Positions 11,490-23,062 of a DNA stretch of 64,000 nt are shown here, piece by piece. The notes below the pieces were generated by a model. The model was not told the DNA's origin. It was given only the letters and a program-made list of their open reading frames with translations, and made no database searches. Numbering within the stretch: the stretch's first letter is position 1; the number at the start of each line of letters is the position of its first letter. The translations under genes were made by a program, and so were the position numbers. The stretch covers positions 1,798,001 to 1,862,000 of the forward strand of contig OZ020258.1 in the NCBI GenBank assembly GCA_963971285.1, given 5' to 3'. This DNA is from Astropecten irregularis (taxonomy: Eukaryota; Echinodermata; Asteroidea; Paxillosida; Astropectinidae).

Positions 11490-12118
11490 TATAGGGTCTG
11501 AGAAATAAACGATATGGTATACATCACATAATTATTTCCATTTCCTTCGAATGCATATTATAGAATGCTGGCCCATAATCTGCTGGCATGACCTAGCTCC
11601 TTATCCCTTGCCTCTGATAGTGTGAACATCCATGTGAATTATTTGGTACGAATCCTGCAAGGATTTTCCTTTTCCCTTCTTCTGTGGAGAGAGATAGAGA
11701 GGGTGGTGTCTATGGTTGATTACACGCAAACATAAAAGAAAGTGTGGGTCGGGGACCAGCCGAGGGTACTAAAACATTAACCAGCCGGCAGTATAGGCCT
11801 ACACCTCTGAGGGCTATGCTGGTTGAATCCTTGCAAGAGTTGATGGATCATTCATGATTTCATCTGAAACATACAAGAGACCGGCATAATCTGTACCTTA
11901 AGAAGAAGAACAAGACAAAAAGTGAGATATTTTTTTGTCTCTCTACAAAGCAGTAAATCAGGGACGAAGTCGCATTTAGTTTGAGAAATGCAGAAAACGT
12001 GAAAAAGGACCTATATTTCTTTGGAATGAATTTAGATAGAGGTTTTTTTGTTTCTAATGAAATGAAAATTCAACCTGTATGGCTTCTTTGTATCAGAGAT
12101 CTGTATAATAACACACCC

Positions 12119-12487
12119 TGAAAGATATAGTATCATACTTTGGTATCATACCCGAACAAAAATGTTCACATATTTACCTATAACTATCATAGATGGTGAT
12201 GATAGAAACATACCATTAAAATTATTCTGCCTGAAATGCTGTATTTATCCATGAAAGAGTAAAACCAGTGACCAAAAATTAATTTTAATCTTTTCAAGAT
12301 CTTAAATAATCGTGCAAAGATTTGAAAAATACTGTAGCCGTTTTCACTGTTTTCTAAAACAAAAAAAAACAAAGGTGGGCACCGTATGGAACTGGAAATT
12401 TCACAGACTGTCACTGTATCTGTCTTGATATTTGTGCCTATGAATCTGCATTTGTTTCCCCCCCAAAAAGTATGATATTACCTTTAA
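12119..12487 (-). mobile_element. TTAA-flanked MITE family A, copy 2 (reverse)
   Basis: Reverse orientation relative to copies 1 and 3. It begins with a decayed end (TGAAAGATATAGTATCATAC) and finishes AGTATGATATTACCTTTAA with an intact TTAA at 12484-12487. Shared internal blocks include ATGTTCACA, CCTGAAATGCTGTATTTATC and GTGGGCACCGTATGG. A 75-codon minus frame inside it is a by-product. Confidence 0.8.
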
Positions 12488-12964
12488 ACCTGACCTCATC
12501 TTGATTTCTTTTACATTAATAGGCCCTATACAAAGTCAAATAACTTAATTAGAAGTCCAAAGCGTATCCGTACTTTATGAATAATATTATGCAATGTGGT
12601 GACCAAGAAGTGATACCAGTGATGCATTGGTAATTGTCTGGGATATTATTTTTCAAGATTATGAGAGAGGATAGATAGAGAGAGTTGCGCTGAGAGATAT
12701 GAAACGTATAGATCGTGTCGTAAACTTCACTATGCATGACCACGCAATACCAAGCCCCTCATTTATCCGTTAAGAATGCATACTGTTCAAAATGTCTTGA
12801 AACAATTCTTCGTTCTATCAGAAGATGCTAGAAATTATGAGCTCTTATCAAGTTACGATATAAGGAAACCTGGACACAGTATAATATAGCTGATCTACAT
12901 GTACATCCATGATGTAGCAAGGAGATTATGAATAAAGTTATGATTCAAGAGACCTTGCTCCGGT

Positions 12965-13096
12965 GGCTTTGGCCGTGTCCGAAACAGGCTTCCAGAGCTA
13001 CGGCTAGGTCTACTGTCTTAGTATCTCCGCGTATTTCCAATGGAGCGAAGACATAGACCTAGCTCTAGACAACAGATTCGGATGCAGCCTTGGCTT
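12965..13096. mobile_element. Short inverted-repeat element, family E
   Basis: About 130 bases in two imperfect inverted arms. Left arm blocks GGCCGTGTCCGAA, AGAGCTACGGCTAGGTCTA and TGTCTT are mirrored on the right as TTCGGATGCAGCC, TAGACCTAGCTCTAGA and AAGACA. This is the layout of a very small MITE. No target duplication could be fixed and the ends are approximate. It lies 42 bases upstream of MITE copy 3. Confidence 0.6.
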
Positions 13097-13137
13097 CAAA
13101 GAAAGATGAAGCACTGATTTGTCATGTCAGTTTAGAC

Positions 13138-13499
13138 TTAAAGGTAATATCATACTTTGATTGTTATGAAAGAAAAACAGATTAATGGGCAACAATATCA
13201 AGACAGATACAGTAACAGTCATCTGTAAAAATTTCAGTCCCATACGGTGCCCACTTTTTGAGAAAACAGTGAAAAATAGTCACAGTATTTCTTAAATCTT
13301 TTCTCTTTTATTTTTGATCTTTTAAAAGATCAAAAATATTTTTTGTCGTTGTTTTACTAATTTCTGGATAAATAAACCATTTCAGGCGAACGATTTTAAC
13401 GGTATGTTTCTACCATCACCATCTTCATACCCTGTAAGCCACGTAAATCTGTGAACATTTCTGTTTTGGTTTCTTACCAAAGTATGATACTACCTTTAA
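13138..13499 (+). mobile_element. TTAA-flanked MITE family A, copy 3 (best preserved)
   Basis: Both ends are intact: TTAA at 13138-13141 then AGGTAATATCATACTTTG, and on the right CAAAGTATGATACTACCT followed by TTAA at 13496-13499. The two termini form an inverted repeat of about 20 bases with one mismatch. The exact centre, 13309-13338, is a 30-bp perfect palindrome built on GATCTTTTAAAAGATC. The element is thus palindromic at its ends and in its middle but not between. No coding capacity. Use this copy as the reference for the AAAGGTAATATC subfamily. Confidence 0.88.
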
Positions 13500-15890
13500 A
13501 CGTGTGTCTCATAATGTCGCGACCTGTTTATGTAAGCAATTATTCTAATATAAAGTACATTGATTAAAAATGGTTGCCTTAATTGGGTGTAAACATCACG
13601 AGCCGACCAAATTGTAATCGACATTTTGTGGTAATTATAAAAAAAACGGACCGCATCGTATAGGTGGATAGAGTAAAGTGGTTTCTTTTTATTCAGTTAA
13701 GGAGAAATCATCTTTTTCTTCTTCAGCCATTATTGTAAAGGGTGAAGTGTTATTTGTTATGGGGGGGGGGGGCAAATTTGATTAGTTTAGATACGTTTAA
13801 AGCGATGAACCTTGTGCGTGGCTGTTTAAGTGACGCGACCACGGGTTAAAATGAAAACGCCGAAGAAAATGAGAAAACAATGATGTGTTAACCAAATTTA
13901 AATATCAGTGTCGTAGTCTCATTTCGTGTGCATATACCGTGTCTTGTACATGCACGTTTTCTCCCGTCTGTGCAGCATGCATTGCCTCCTAGTTTGATTG
14001 ATGAGACCAGCATACGTGTATCACACCTAGAGAATATCCCGTTCCACACGAAGGGGGCTGCACCCGGTGACCAGACTACTAAAAAAAAAAATCCCAAGTC
14101 ATTTCGTGTCAACCCAAACGGCTCTTCATTTCATTGTACGGTGTACCTATGGGTTTACGGAGTAGAGACTCTCTGTAGCGAGGTGTGACTGCGTGAAAAT
14201 CTCTCCTATACGTTAGCACCTTCAGCCGGGAGCGAGCAGCGATTGCCCCGGGGCCACACCGCCCGTCGACCAGGCCATGTGTATACGGCCTTCCCCCCAT
14301 TTTATTATTATTATATTTTTTTTTTTGCGCGCCTTTCTTTTTTTTTTCCAGACGAAATCATACGCTCGGTCGGTAACGAATTTGACGTCTCTACTGCATC
14401 TTTCTGCAGGTTTTTGTTTGGAAATTAGTGCGTCGTGGTGTGCTGTATATTGACATTGTATTTCTTTTAGAGATTGGCCGCTTTTTTTCGAGCTGCACTG
14501 GTTCTTTTTTCTCCTTCTGTATTTCTGAACTAGAGCGGTTCCGTGCGCTGAGACGTACGTGCGTTTATTAAAACTTGGATAAGTTAAAAACGTGGTTAGC
14601 GCTAGCGGTGCGTTAGCCTGGCAGGGGACTTTATAGTCTAACTGCCTTTTTTTTTGGAGGGGGAAATGGTAATGATAAAGATGCTCTTTATAAAGAGTAA
14701 TATAATTAAGCAGTGGTATCAATCCCTGCAATTGCATCTGCTGGTTTCCGTCGCTAATTGTACATCAATAATTCAATCCCAATTCACTGATTAACGCTCA
14801 GGAATGATTGAAATTGCACGGGCCATTTCAATAAGCGAATAATTGATTCGGAGAAAAGGCACACGAGTGGTGTAAGGGGTTGGCGCGTTGCTAGCTAGCC
14901 TCACCGATGCTATATCAAATTAGAAACCTAACGAGTCGGTAGCATGGCGCATGCTAGCACGGGGGTGCATAGGAGAGAGAGGAGGGAGATGGGGGGGGGG
15001 AGGGGAGGTGCGAGGAAGAGAAGGAACAAGAACCGTATCTTTTGCGCCCAGAGAAAATTTCCAAGTCACGCTGGAGGGGGTAACGGGCTCCCCTGCTCGG
15101 CAGCTCCCAACTGCCCTCGCTGTCTGTATAGAGAGATATCATACCTCACACCAGCCAACATAACATGATTTATGCGCAAGTTTTCACGTCTACCTTTACC
15201 CCTTCCTAGTAATTGAGTCAGTATAGAGATACCTAGGCCGGGCTGTAAAATGACTTGATTATACGACGGTGCTGGAATGAATGATAGATTGTCACCGTGG
15301 TGCTTGGTGGCCCCGTCCGTAGCTGGTCCCGGGGAATCTAGATGGCCGTATAATACAGAGTGATCTCTGACGCTGTTGATAGGAGAGGGGAAGGGGGGAT
15401 AAGAGCACAACAAAAAAAGAAGGAATATATTATCGCGAAGACAAGGGAGATGAGAATTACTCAATCTCAAGGATGCTTTCAATTCCGTTCTCGTGTTCTC
15501 TCGTGTCCTCCGAGAATTGGTATCTCTAACTGGCTATTCAAACTGGCCTCTCCACTCCTGTTCCCCCGATATTCCCTGTGCGGATTGGTACACTATACAC
15601 ATCACATGTTTGTTCTTTTCCTTTTTACAGCTCATGCAGGCCCGTTTCCCCCTGTCAATACCAGGTCGCTTTAATCCAGGCACTTAGGTCTCCCTATGCG
15701 AAATGCACCGTCAAAATGCACATTCAAATCCTACTATACTATTGAATTAAACCAGTTGAGACTACTTTGGTTATCATGATGTATACCTGTAGATGTGTGT
15801 TGATGTGTACTTGCATGTATATGTGATTTCATAAATGACCGTAGGTAACATCTCATCCATCATACGATAGTGCTATGGCAGTTAGTAAAA
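13500..15890. other. Gene-free stretch, nothing certain
   Basis: G-runs occur at 13761-13772 (12 G) and 14991-15000 (10 G). The 171-codon minus frame at 14222-14737 and the 138-codon minus frame at 15066-15482 have the leucine, serine, proline and lysine run-rich make-up of translated low-complexity DNA and no domain. Around 14745-14860 there are several ATTGA, TAATTGATT and CAATAA strings like a homeodomain-site-rich conserved element, unproven. Confidence 0.4.
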
Positions 15891-16053
15891 TGACAATCAA
15901 CAAAATGACATGTTGTGACAATCAGTATATAAATGACATTCTGCAAAATGACAATTAATGACAATTGGTAAATAACGAACAAATCACAGTAGGCCTAGCG
16001 GGACAGGCGGATGAAAGTTAGTAAATGACAAAAACAAATGACAATCTATGACA
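15891..16053 (+). promoter_or_regulatory. Cluster of nine TGACA sites
   Basis: TGACA occurs nine times on the plus strand: 15891, 15906, 15916, 15934, 15949, 15959, 16026, 16039 and 16049, usually as AAATGACA. TGACA is the core bound by TALE homeodomain proteins (Meis/TGIF type). Spacings of 10, 13, 15 and 18 recur. It may equally be the remains of a degenerate short tandem repeat. Confidence 0.25.
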
Positions 16054-18629
16054 AACAATTGGCAAATCACTTGCTATGCCAGTCATAAATTACATCATTT
16101 TTTTAGACTAATAACATTTTCAAATTACGGATTCCAAATTTTAATTTGCTTATCATTTTAAAAAATCACGCCTCGCAAAAGAAGAAAATGCAAATCAGAA
16201 ATTCCCCCAGAAAGAAAACAAAATCAATCTAAATAACTATGATTATCAAAGATGTTTGTTGTAATTAAGGCCTTACTGCATGCGTTCCTTCTATGCAATG
16301 GAACATCGGTTAAACCGATCAAGTATCCAAATATTCACCTGTTTGCCCAACATCATTCACGCTAGTTATTTTGTTCGCTAGACCGTCTCTGAGGTCAGGA
16401 TTGTTTTGATGAAACTATTTACCGTCAACTGCCTAGCATTGGTTGGAAATTAAGCCGTTCTTGGTTCTTTCTTTTTTTCTGATAATAATATTGACAAATT
16501 TCGCAGAATATTGCACAGTAGATTTCCAATGCAAACATGTTTTTTGCATAAAACTGGTGCCGTAATACGAATATGCAGGGTGATAGAGTTTTGTTTGTCC
16601 GTTCTTCTCTTTGCCTGTCCGTTCGTTCTTTTTATTTGTTTGTTTGCATGTCTGTCTGTTTATGTGTTTTTGTTTGTTTGTCGATCTCCTTATCTGTTGT
16701 ATTCATCGTTTAATAAGCCACAAACCTTCCTCCAACATACCAATTTCTTGTTTGGCTGTAGTATGTTATACCAATCTGTCTAAGGCCATTCCTAGTTTGC
16801 TGCCATTTCTTTCTCCTTAATTTAGATTGCGTTGCATGTTCATGCTTTTCAAAATACACCAGCCACGAACCGATTGTTTTTCAATTTTGAGAATTTTGAG
16901 TGAATTTGCACATTCTGAGAAATTTTGAGAAATGTTTACATTCTTAGATTCGGGGATACAGAAGGAGGGAAAGATCAAGACGAAAAGGAAGAAACTTTTG
17001 GATCTTCGGTTTCTCTTTTGTTTTCTCTTGCCCCATTTCTCTGGTGTGGAGATGAAATTCTCACTAATTAATTGATGGTATTTAAGACGTGAGTGACGGT
17101 GGCTTGTATAGTGTCAGTGTGTACGTGTTTCCACGTGCACATGGTAGGGAGAATCTCAGATATGCCAATCTCAGCATGGCGTTTCAGTATCACGCAGCGC
17201 GACTCAATCTCAACCAGTTATGTGTTTCCCTCGTCTTGTATTATTTGATGCTTATTATTGCCTCGACCCTTTCTTCTGGGATCGAGGTGAACTCTGGCGT
17301 GCATCGGTACACTGACCCAGATTAACCCCCCTGGTGGCAAGGACGTTAGAGTTTAAGATTACTTAGTTTGACAAATTGAGCCTTCACACATGGGTGTATA
17401 TTATGGTGGGTTTGTAAATTGTATGTGAATTTGATGCCATTCTTCTGTCTAGACCTGGCTGAATTTGATGCTTTTTTGGTTGGTTGGTTTGAAAGGCTGC
17501 TTCCATTGTTTTTTTTTTGTTTTTTTTACCGAAGACATTATACGAGTCTTGATATTTCACGTTAAAACCGAGTGAGACTTAGGTGTTAGTCCTGACGGTA
17601 GATCTCGTGATGGAAGATGCATATAATGTTTGGTTGGCAACCCTTCGGCGGGATTGTTCGTTGTCGGATTTAAGAGGTTTTTTTTATTATGATTTGGGAA
17701 GGTCGTCATCTTTTGCTTTCCTGGATGAGGAGTGTGCAGCAGCAGCCAGGATGGGACAGCCGTCTCTAGAGGAGGTGGGAATGCACACGGAGGGATTGCT
17801 TCTTGAAGGAGTTTCTAGCTGCTGCTGAAGTTGACAGACTGACAGACAGTTGAGCCGGTTAATAGGCCTCACCTGGTACTAAATGCCATCAATCAGGGGG
17901 CACATCGGCCAGGGCGCTGTTTGTTATTTTGCTTTGAGATTTGGAGGTATTACCGCAAATAATATTCAGTCATCCCCGGGTCGCCACCGACGGTCGACAT
18001 ACCGGTGCGATATACCCTTACTCCCGCTAGAATCAAAGCTGGTTATCCGGGAATATATTAAAAACAACAACTGTAAATCTGAAGACTAAAAGGCGCCCTG
18101 AAACCGAATCCCGTTGAAGGAATTCGAAGGAGAGAGAGAGAGAAAAAAAGAGAAGAAGAAGAAAAAAATGGTCCGGGTTCAGTGACCGGTGAGGCAACCT
18201 TCCTCGGTCTTTTTTCTTCCTTCACCGTGTAACACCGGGTAGGATACCCCTGCTCCAGGCGCTCTGACCCCTCGCACATGTAATGCCTTTTCCCTCTGAC
18301 ATCCTCGGACTTCCCAAAAACACAGGACCTGGCGTGGTGTCGACAACTCGAGGAGGTCCCTCCCAACTTGCCCGGTCGTGTCCTGTCCATTGCGGTGAGA
18401 TTGATTGGTGGGAGAAATAATATTTGTGTAAAACACCAAGTGTGTCAAAAATATTTTGTGTCGCTCGCGCTGAGAAAAGCCTTAGGAAATAGTTAACCAA
18501 GAGCTACGTTCATCATCGGATAACAGTTTGTTTGGATTTGGTCTTTGCCTATATCCTGAAGAGCAGAGGGTCTTTAACTATTTGAACATACTATTTATTA
18601 TTATAAAAAACGACGCTAATGACCCGTAA
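16054..18629. other. Gene-free stretch, low-complexity tracts
   Basis: Contains GTTT-rich sequence at about 16630-16680, T-runs at 17510-17527, and a polypurine tract at 18127-18168. The 81-codon frame at 17583-17828 has mixed composition (many acidic residues and alanine) but begins at a non-ATG codon and has no splice support; I leave it as undecided. Overlapping frames around 18060-18500 are chance. Confidence 0.35.
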
Positions 18630-18647
18630 GTGTGGAATTGGCGTATA

Positions 18648-18923
18648 ATGTCAACAAAACCGAGACGGTTCAACTCATCGATTCCAGATTCTTTCCTTAC
18701 TGATTTTCAATTCCATTCAATAAACGGAAGGAAAAGGGATGAATACACGCGGACAGCATTACCATTTTTGGTCAAATCGGTGGACGTATATAGCTTGACC
18801 ACAAACCTGGCTACTTTTGAAAAGCCATTAACCTCGGAATCCCTAGCCGTCCCCAAAGGAATGCAAAATCCATCGGGTAGGGTCAGGCTGGCCTTAGAAC
18901 GTATCGAGTTAAAGGGGTCGTAA
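18648..18923 (+). CDS. Unidentified 91-codon open frame
   Basis: ATG at 18648 opens a frame starting MSTKPRRFNSSIPDSF and ending with TAA at 18921-18923. Composition is closer to protein than most frames here: balanced K, R, E and T, no runs, little cysteine. No domain recognised, no signal peptide, no membrane segment. A perfect 8-base stem (AACGCACC / GGTGCGTT, 18928-18952) follows the stop by five bases; its meaning is unknown. Could be chance or a single exon of a larger gene. Confidence 0.15.
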   Translation: MSTKPRRFNSSIPDSFLTDFQFHSINGRKRDEYTRTALPFLVKSVDVYSLTTNLATFEKPLTSESLAVPKGMQNPSGRVRLALERIELKGS

Positions 18924-19228
18924 GATCAACGCACCCGTAATGACGGTGCGTTGTATGACTTCTGGCCATCTTGGCCTGACACTGGAAGACGTGTAATTGG
19001 ATCGTCTGCAAAAGAATTGCTTCATCAAATTGTACAAGGTGACGACATGGGTATCCTTGCTTGTTATACGGGCTGGTGACCGAGGCCTACAGCGATGTTG
19101 GAGGATTCACAACACCAACTGCAGAAAAGGGGGCAACAACCAGAGGCACCAACAGCAGCAAGAGCTGCAGCAATAAGAAGAACAGCTTCAGGAGCAGCAA
19201 CAATGACAACTCTAAGAAAGCTGTATAT

Positions 19229-19301
19229 CAGACACGATGACCGTCAACAATGCCATCAGGCATCAAGAATAACAGCAGCAACTTAAGCAAGAGTAGCATC
19301 T

Positions 19302-19334
<33 letters not shown>

Positions 19335-19417
19335 ACAACTTTAGCAGACACGATGACCGTCAACAATGCCATCAGGCATCAAGAATAACAGCAGCAACTT
19401 AAGCAAGAGCAGCATCT

Positions 19418-19450
<33 letters not shown>

Positions 19451-19555
19451 ACTATAGCAGACACGATGACATCAACGATACCATCAAGAACAACAGCAGC
19501 AACTTAAGGAACAAAAGCATCAACTGTGCAGCAGCAGCAGATGCAGCAAGGAGAA
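19229..19555 (+). repeat. 115-bp CAG/CAA-rich minisatellite, about 2.9 copies
   Basis: Units start with CAGACACGATGA at 19229, 19345 and 19458, giving periods of 116 and 113 bases. The first two units are nearly identical; the third is shorter and more divergent. Each unit ends in a pure CAG then CAA run. In one register units read QQQLKQE followed by HLQMQQQQQ, a glutamine-rich coiled-coil-like pattern, but stop codons interrupt every unit, so it is not coding now. It could be a decayed polyglutamine exon or simply a compound microsatellite that duplicated. Confidence 0.8.
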
Positions 19556-19840
19556 ACCCATCTTCATCCTAAACAACAACAACATCATCATCATTACCAC
19601 CATCAACGACAGCAGCGGTTTTCAAGTAGCCAACAAGAGCAGTCCTCCTTATCACTGCCGTACAATATTCAATTTCCCCTTGGGTGTTTGCAATCACATT
19701 CTGGCTTCCCCCTTCTCCCTTGCCCTTTGACCCGAAGAGCCCCTATCGAATTAGCAGGCTCAAGCTCTAGGTCCCTCCTTCAGGGCCATCGCTCCCGGCG
19801 CCACCCAGACTGCGTCCCGACGATGCCTCCAACATTCTAA
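19523..19840 (+). other. Q/H-rich open frame beside the minisatellite
   Basis: Directly after the repeat a frame stays open for about 105 codons: glutamine-rich, then a histidine run with HHHHYHHQRQQRF, then serine-rich, then a mixed segment ending CVPTMPPTF. Such Q/H/S-rich stretches occur in transcription regulators, but CAA/CAG/CAT simple sequence gives the same residues by default. No acceptor or donor of quality frames it. Not recognised. Confidence 0.12.
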
Positions 19841-20640
19841 CCTTACCGTCTAAAAAAAAAGACCTCCTCCTCTTCTCCATCAAGTCATCACACAAGAGCC
19901 TTTGCATCTTACACAGCCACCTCTTGGTGGTATGCATCTAGCGGTTTTAAATCAAAGTCTCCCCTATTATATCTGAACATGTGCCAAGTGTTGACTTATA
20001 AATACGGCTTCCCAGTGGTAGATGTTGATTGAATATAGAGGTTTGGGAAGAGCTAGCTATAGGGAGGGGGGAATCTGGTATAAATGCCGAGTGATGCTAC
20101 CCCTGTGTGCAAAATCTTCAAGATCTTTAGGCCTGACCTCTTGGGTGTTTGATGTCTCCTCATCCGTCGGGACGAGTCGAGTTTATTTTCATCAAGTGGA
20201 ATCCGACACTCGGTGTTTATTATTCATTTATTGTGTTTTGGATGGGTGTCATATGATGAACTTGTTAAACAATCCGCCTTAAAATATTCATCAGATATTG
20301 TATGCGTTGCAAGAGGATGTCTGAATCACTTCCACGAAACGAAGAAGTTCTGCCACAGAATTTCTGTTTCGTCTTACTTTATTCAGCCACACGCGGTTAG
20401 AAACTTAGATGCTCCTTGCTCAATGAACCCATGGACACGACTTGTGTCTCAAGCCATATATTGCTCACTGAAAAAACAAATCTTGTTAAAGTCCATCTCA
20501 ATAATCATGATTTTGCTTTCGTTTGAAAATGAAATTCCTATCACGATACAATCCCACAGTAGATTATAATATTTACAAATTAACATGGAAACATAATATA
20601 AAATAATAATAAAATAAACACAAGGTAAACTGACTGAATT
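19841..20640. other. Non-coding stretch, nothing recognised
   Basis: A 118-codon frame at 20213-20569 is hydrophobic and histidine/serine-rich without domain or splice support. No repeats shared with the rest of the window. Confidence 0.35.
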
Positions 20641-21031
20641 TTAAAGGTATAATACATGATTGGTATAAAGGTCACAGAACAGCACTCACACTTTGTCTGA
20701 TCCAGCATGTGCGTGACATAATAAACCTGTGAAAATGTGAGCTCAATCGGACATCTGAGTCACGAGAAAAAAAGCGAAAACCCGGCTAAATTTTTCCTTA
20801 AAACATAAAGAATTGTTTTGATCTTACCCCGAGATCAAAACTGATCTTACCCCGAGATTTAAACTGTTTTCGGTCTTTTGTTTGACTAATTTCTGGGTAA
20901 ACACAGCATTTCAGGCGGAAATATTTTAACGGTATGTTTCTACCAGCATCATCTTCATACCCTGAAAGTTTTATATAAATCTGTGAACATTTCTGTTTGG
21001 GTATGTTAGCAATCCTGTACTGTACCTTTAA
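20641..21031 (+). mobile_element. TTAA-flanked MITE, subfamily A2, copy 4
   Basis: Both TTAA flanks intact (20641-20644 and 21028-21031). The left end is AAAGGTATAATACATGATTG rather than AAAGGTAATATCATAC, and the left half (CAGCACTCACACTTTGTCTG, GAGCTCAATCGGACATC) differs from copies 1 to 3, while the right half (CATTTCAGGCGGAAATATTT, CATCTTCATACCCTG) is shared. It is therefore a second subfamily. At the centre a unit GATCTTACCCCGAGAT is present twice in tandem (about 20821-20867), each a small hairpin. A 97-codon minus frame inside is a by-product. Confidence 0.85.
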
Positions 21032-21093
21032 GTCACTTAAAAGTGAACCAAACGAACAAAGATGATTGACTATTAGAAACACCACCAACATAA

Positions 21094-21170
21094 AGCTGGA
21101 TAGCTCAGTTGGTATATGGCGCAGGTATATGCTATCCCTGAGGTCGCTGGTTCGAATCCCGCTCTAGTCA
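21094..21170 (+). repeat. tRNA-derived SINE head / tRNA-like sequence
   Basis: Exact RNA polymerase III internal promoter: box A TAGCTCAGTTGG at 21101-21112 and box B GGTTCGAATCC at 21149-21159, 36 bases apart as in tRNA genes. Acceptor arms AGCTGGA and TCTAGTC pair at six of seven positions including wobbles and the T-stem pairs at four of five. The D and anticodon arms do not fold properly, so it is not a working tRNA. The sequence after it (CAATCTTTCTTTGTTCAA) resembles the tRNA-unrelated body of SINEs of marine invertebrates, an impression from memory. It lies 62 bases after MITE copy 4. Confidence 0.7.
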
Positions 21171-22949
21171 ATCTTTCTTTGTTCAATTTTATTTCATAAT
21201 ATAAAATAATCAGAAATAACTATCACGCAGTCAATTGGCTCACTATAGTTCTGTAGCATTTTGTTGTTCATATAGTCCTATCACTTTATTTTCTTCATGA
21301 AAAGTGTGCAAACATAAAGATACAAATGATAAATAATAGCTTGAATGTGCATATTGATTTGCTTTGGTACACGTCTTTATTTGTTTACTTTACATTTATT
21401 TCCTTTCTATGAGTCAGTAAACTAGCGCGGAGAGAGAGTACACATCTTTCCAGTGAGGTGAAATTTGTTTCAGTGATTGCATTATCGCATTACATAAATG
21501 TTTAAGCTCTTTTTAATAGTATAAGGCTGGTAGCCGCGTCGCGTTCCAATTGGATTATCATTAATTTGAATAATAACACATTTTGAAAGTGTTCCTTGAG
21601 CGTGAATGCCCATAACCATCCCCTATAGCTTAACCGTCTTGCTGCAGCCACGAGGCTTTGGTCTACCTCCTTCTATCTATCTCCCCCTCTCCATCCCTTC
21701 GTTTTGCCACGAGAGTGCTCGCATGAGGGAGTTAACGTGTAATGCACGTGGAAAAGAAGAAGAATCGCCGCCGGTTGGCGCTCCAAGGTTCATTAACGAT
21801 AGCTCCGAGCGCCGCCTTTGGGTCGCACTGGGGCAACTCAGAGTTGTTTCGCCCGAGGAAATCTTTCTACTCAAACAGAGACTGTATGTAATTGCCGCTA
21901 AACGGATTCCCCCAACTCAGAGATAGTGCGCGACGGGCATTTTTTTCCTTCGTCTTCTTCTTCTTCTTCTTGTTTTTCTTCTTTCTTAGGTATATGGAGA
22001 TGACGGTACTGGCAGCTAAATAACGCTGGTACTTCCATCAAATCATCCCATAAAGATGTGAAGACGCATTAAGGAAGGCATGGGACGGCTGATTGGCCAA
22101 TTTGAATATTTTAGCAAATTACCTCTTGCGGGCTTCAATTTGTTTACACGCTGCAAGCTGTGCAATTGGCAAGTGCGTAGAAGTTGCGCAGTACTGCATG
22201 TACTACAAGAAGCCACCGACTGATAATGCAGCGAAACCGTTCATCAGGAAAAAAAAATCGCATTTGGGATAAAACTCGCGAGTGGTATAATTTTAATGCT
22301 TTTAAATATACGCGCCTCCATGGGAAACGGTGGTCTTTTCTTTTTAATTCTACCGTTCCACTCATCATTTTGTTTTTTCATTGAGCTATGAGATGACCTT
22401 TCACCTATGACGTCATTGCGTCCCCTCGCAAAAACAGACATCGGACATTACATTTCATCCCCCCCTCCGGGCCAAAACTATAATTTATTGCCGGTTACGG
22501 CTCTGAAATGTTTCAGGACAATACGGATGTTTTAATTTGACTTCTCGGCTGGAGAAGTCTGATGTCCGATGTCCCTATAGGTGCCGGACCGGCCCCTGGC
22601 TATTTTGCCGGTCATTCGTACACCACACCACCCAATTTCAGGCCTACACTCGGACCTAAACACTTGTCGACTTAAAGCAATTCCTTCCTTCTTTGACACA
22701 GGGTGTGGATTTTAGGCTCGTCTCGTCGCGCCTAAACTTTTCTATTTCTAGCCATTTTCGGGATTGAATCTGAACCAATCCAGAATTCATATTTAGTCCC
22801 TTCCTGATTGAGATGTGTTTGTTAGTTTGTTTGTGATTGAATATTGTCATGGATTAGTGGTTTCTCAGTGGGGCATGATCAGCATGATCAAAGAATCCAT
22901 CTAAACCATCGTCAAACGAATCTTTCATTTCAGGTTGAAACTAAATCGT

Positions 22950-22965
22950 CTGATCAGCTGATCAG
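22950..22965. promoter_or_regulatory. 16-bp perfect palindrome around CAGCTG E-box
   Basis: CTGATCAGCTGATCAG is a perfect palindrome with no spacer, centred on the E-box CAGCTG. Another TGATCAGCATGATCA-like motif lies near 22877-22891, 70 bases upstream. A bHLH dimer site is a natural reading but unproven. Confidence 0.4.
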
Positions 22966-22980
22966 TAATTGGCTAAGTGG

Positions 22981-23062
22981 TTGTTGTTGTTTGTTATTTG
23001 TTGTCTGTTGTTGTTTGGTTGTTTGGTTGTTGTTGTTGTTGTTTGTTGTTTGTTGTTTGTTG
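22981..23062. repeat. GTT/GTTT low-complexity tract
   Basis: Interrupted GTT and GTTT units over about 80 bases. It explains the cysteine/leucine/valine-rich frame 22844-23119 and the opposite QQNNKQ-rich frame, both discarded. Confidence 0.85.

Noticed and set aside
14222-14737. Longest open frame, 171 codons, minus strand
   Set aside because: Starts at a non-ATG-supported position, crosses a T-rich low-complexity tract that gives lysine and isoleucine runs, and has no domain or splice support.
15066-15482. 138-codon minus frame
   Set aside because: Proline, leucine and serine-rich without runs of conserved-looking sequence; opposite and overlapping frames are equally open in this GC-richer stretch.
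19229-19555. CRISPR array
   Set aside because: Units are contiguous head-to-tail copies of about 115 bases with no short-repeat/spacer alternation; the genome is eukaryotic.
20798-21091. 97-codon minus frame
   Set aside because: Lies almost wholly inside MITE copy 4.
21094-21170. Functional tRNA gene
   Set aside because: Promoter boxes are perfect but the D and anticodon arms do not fold, so a SINE head or tRNA pseudogene fits better.
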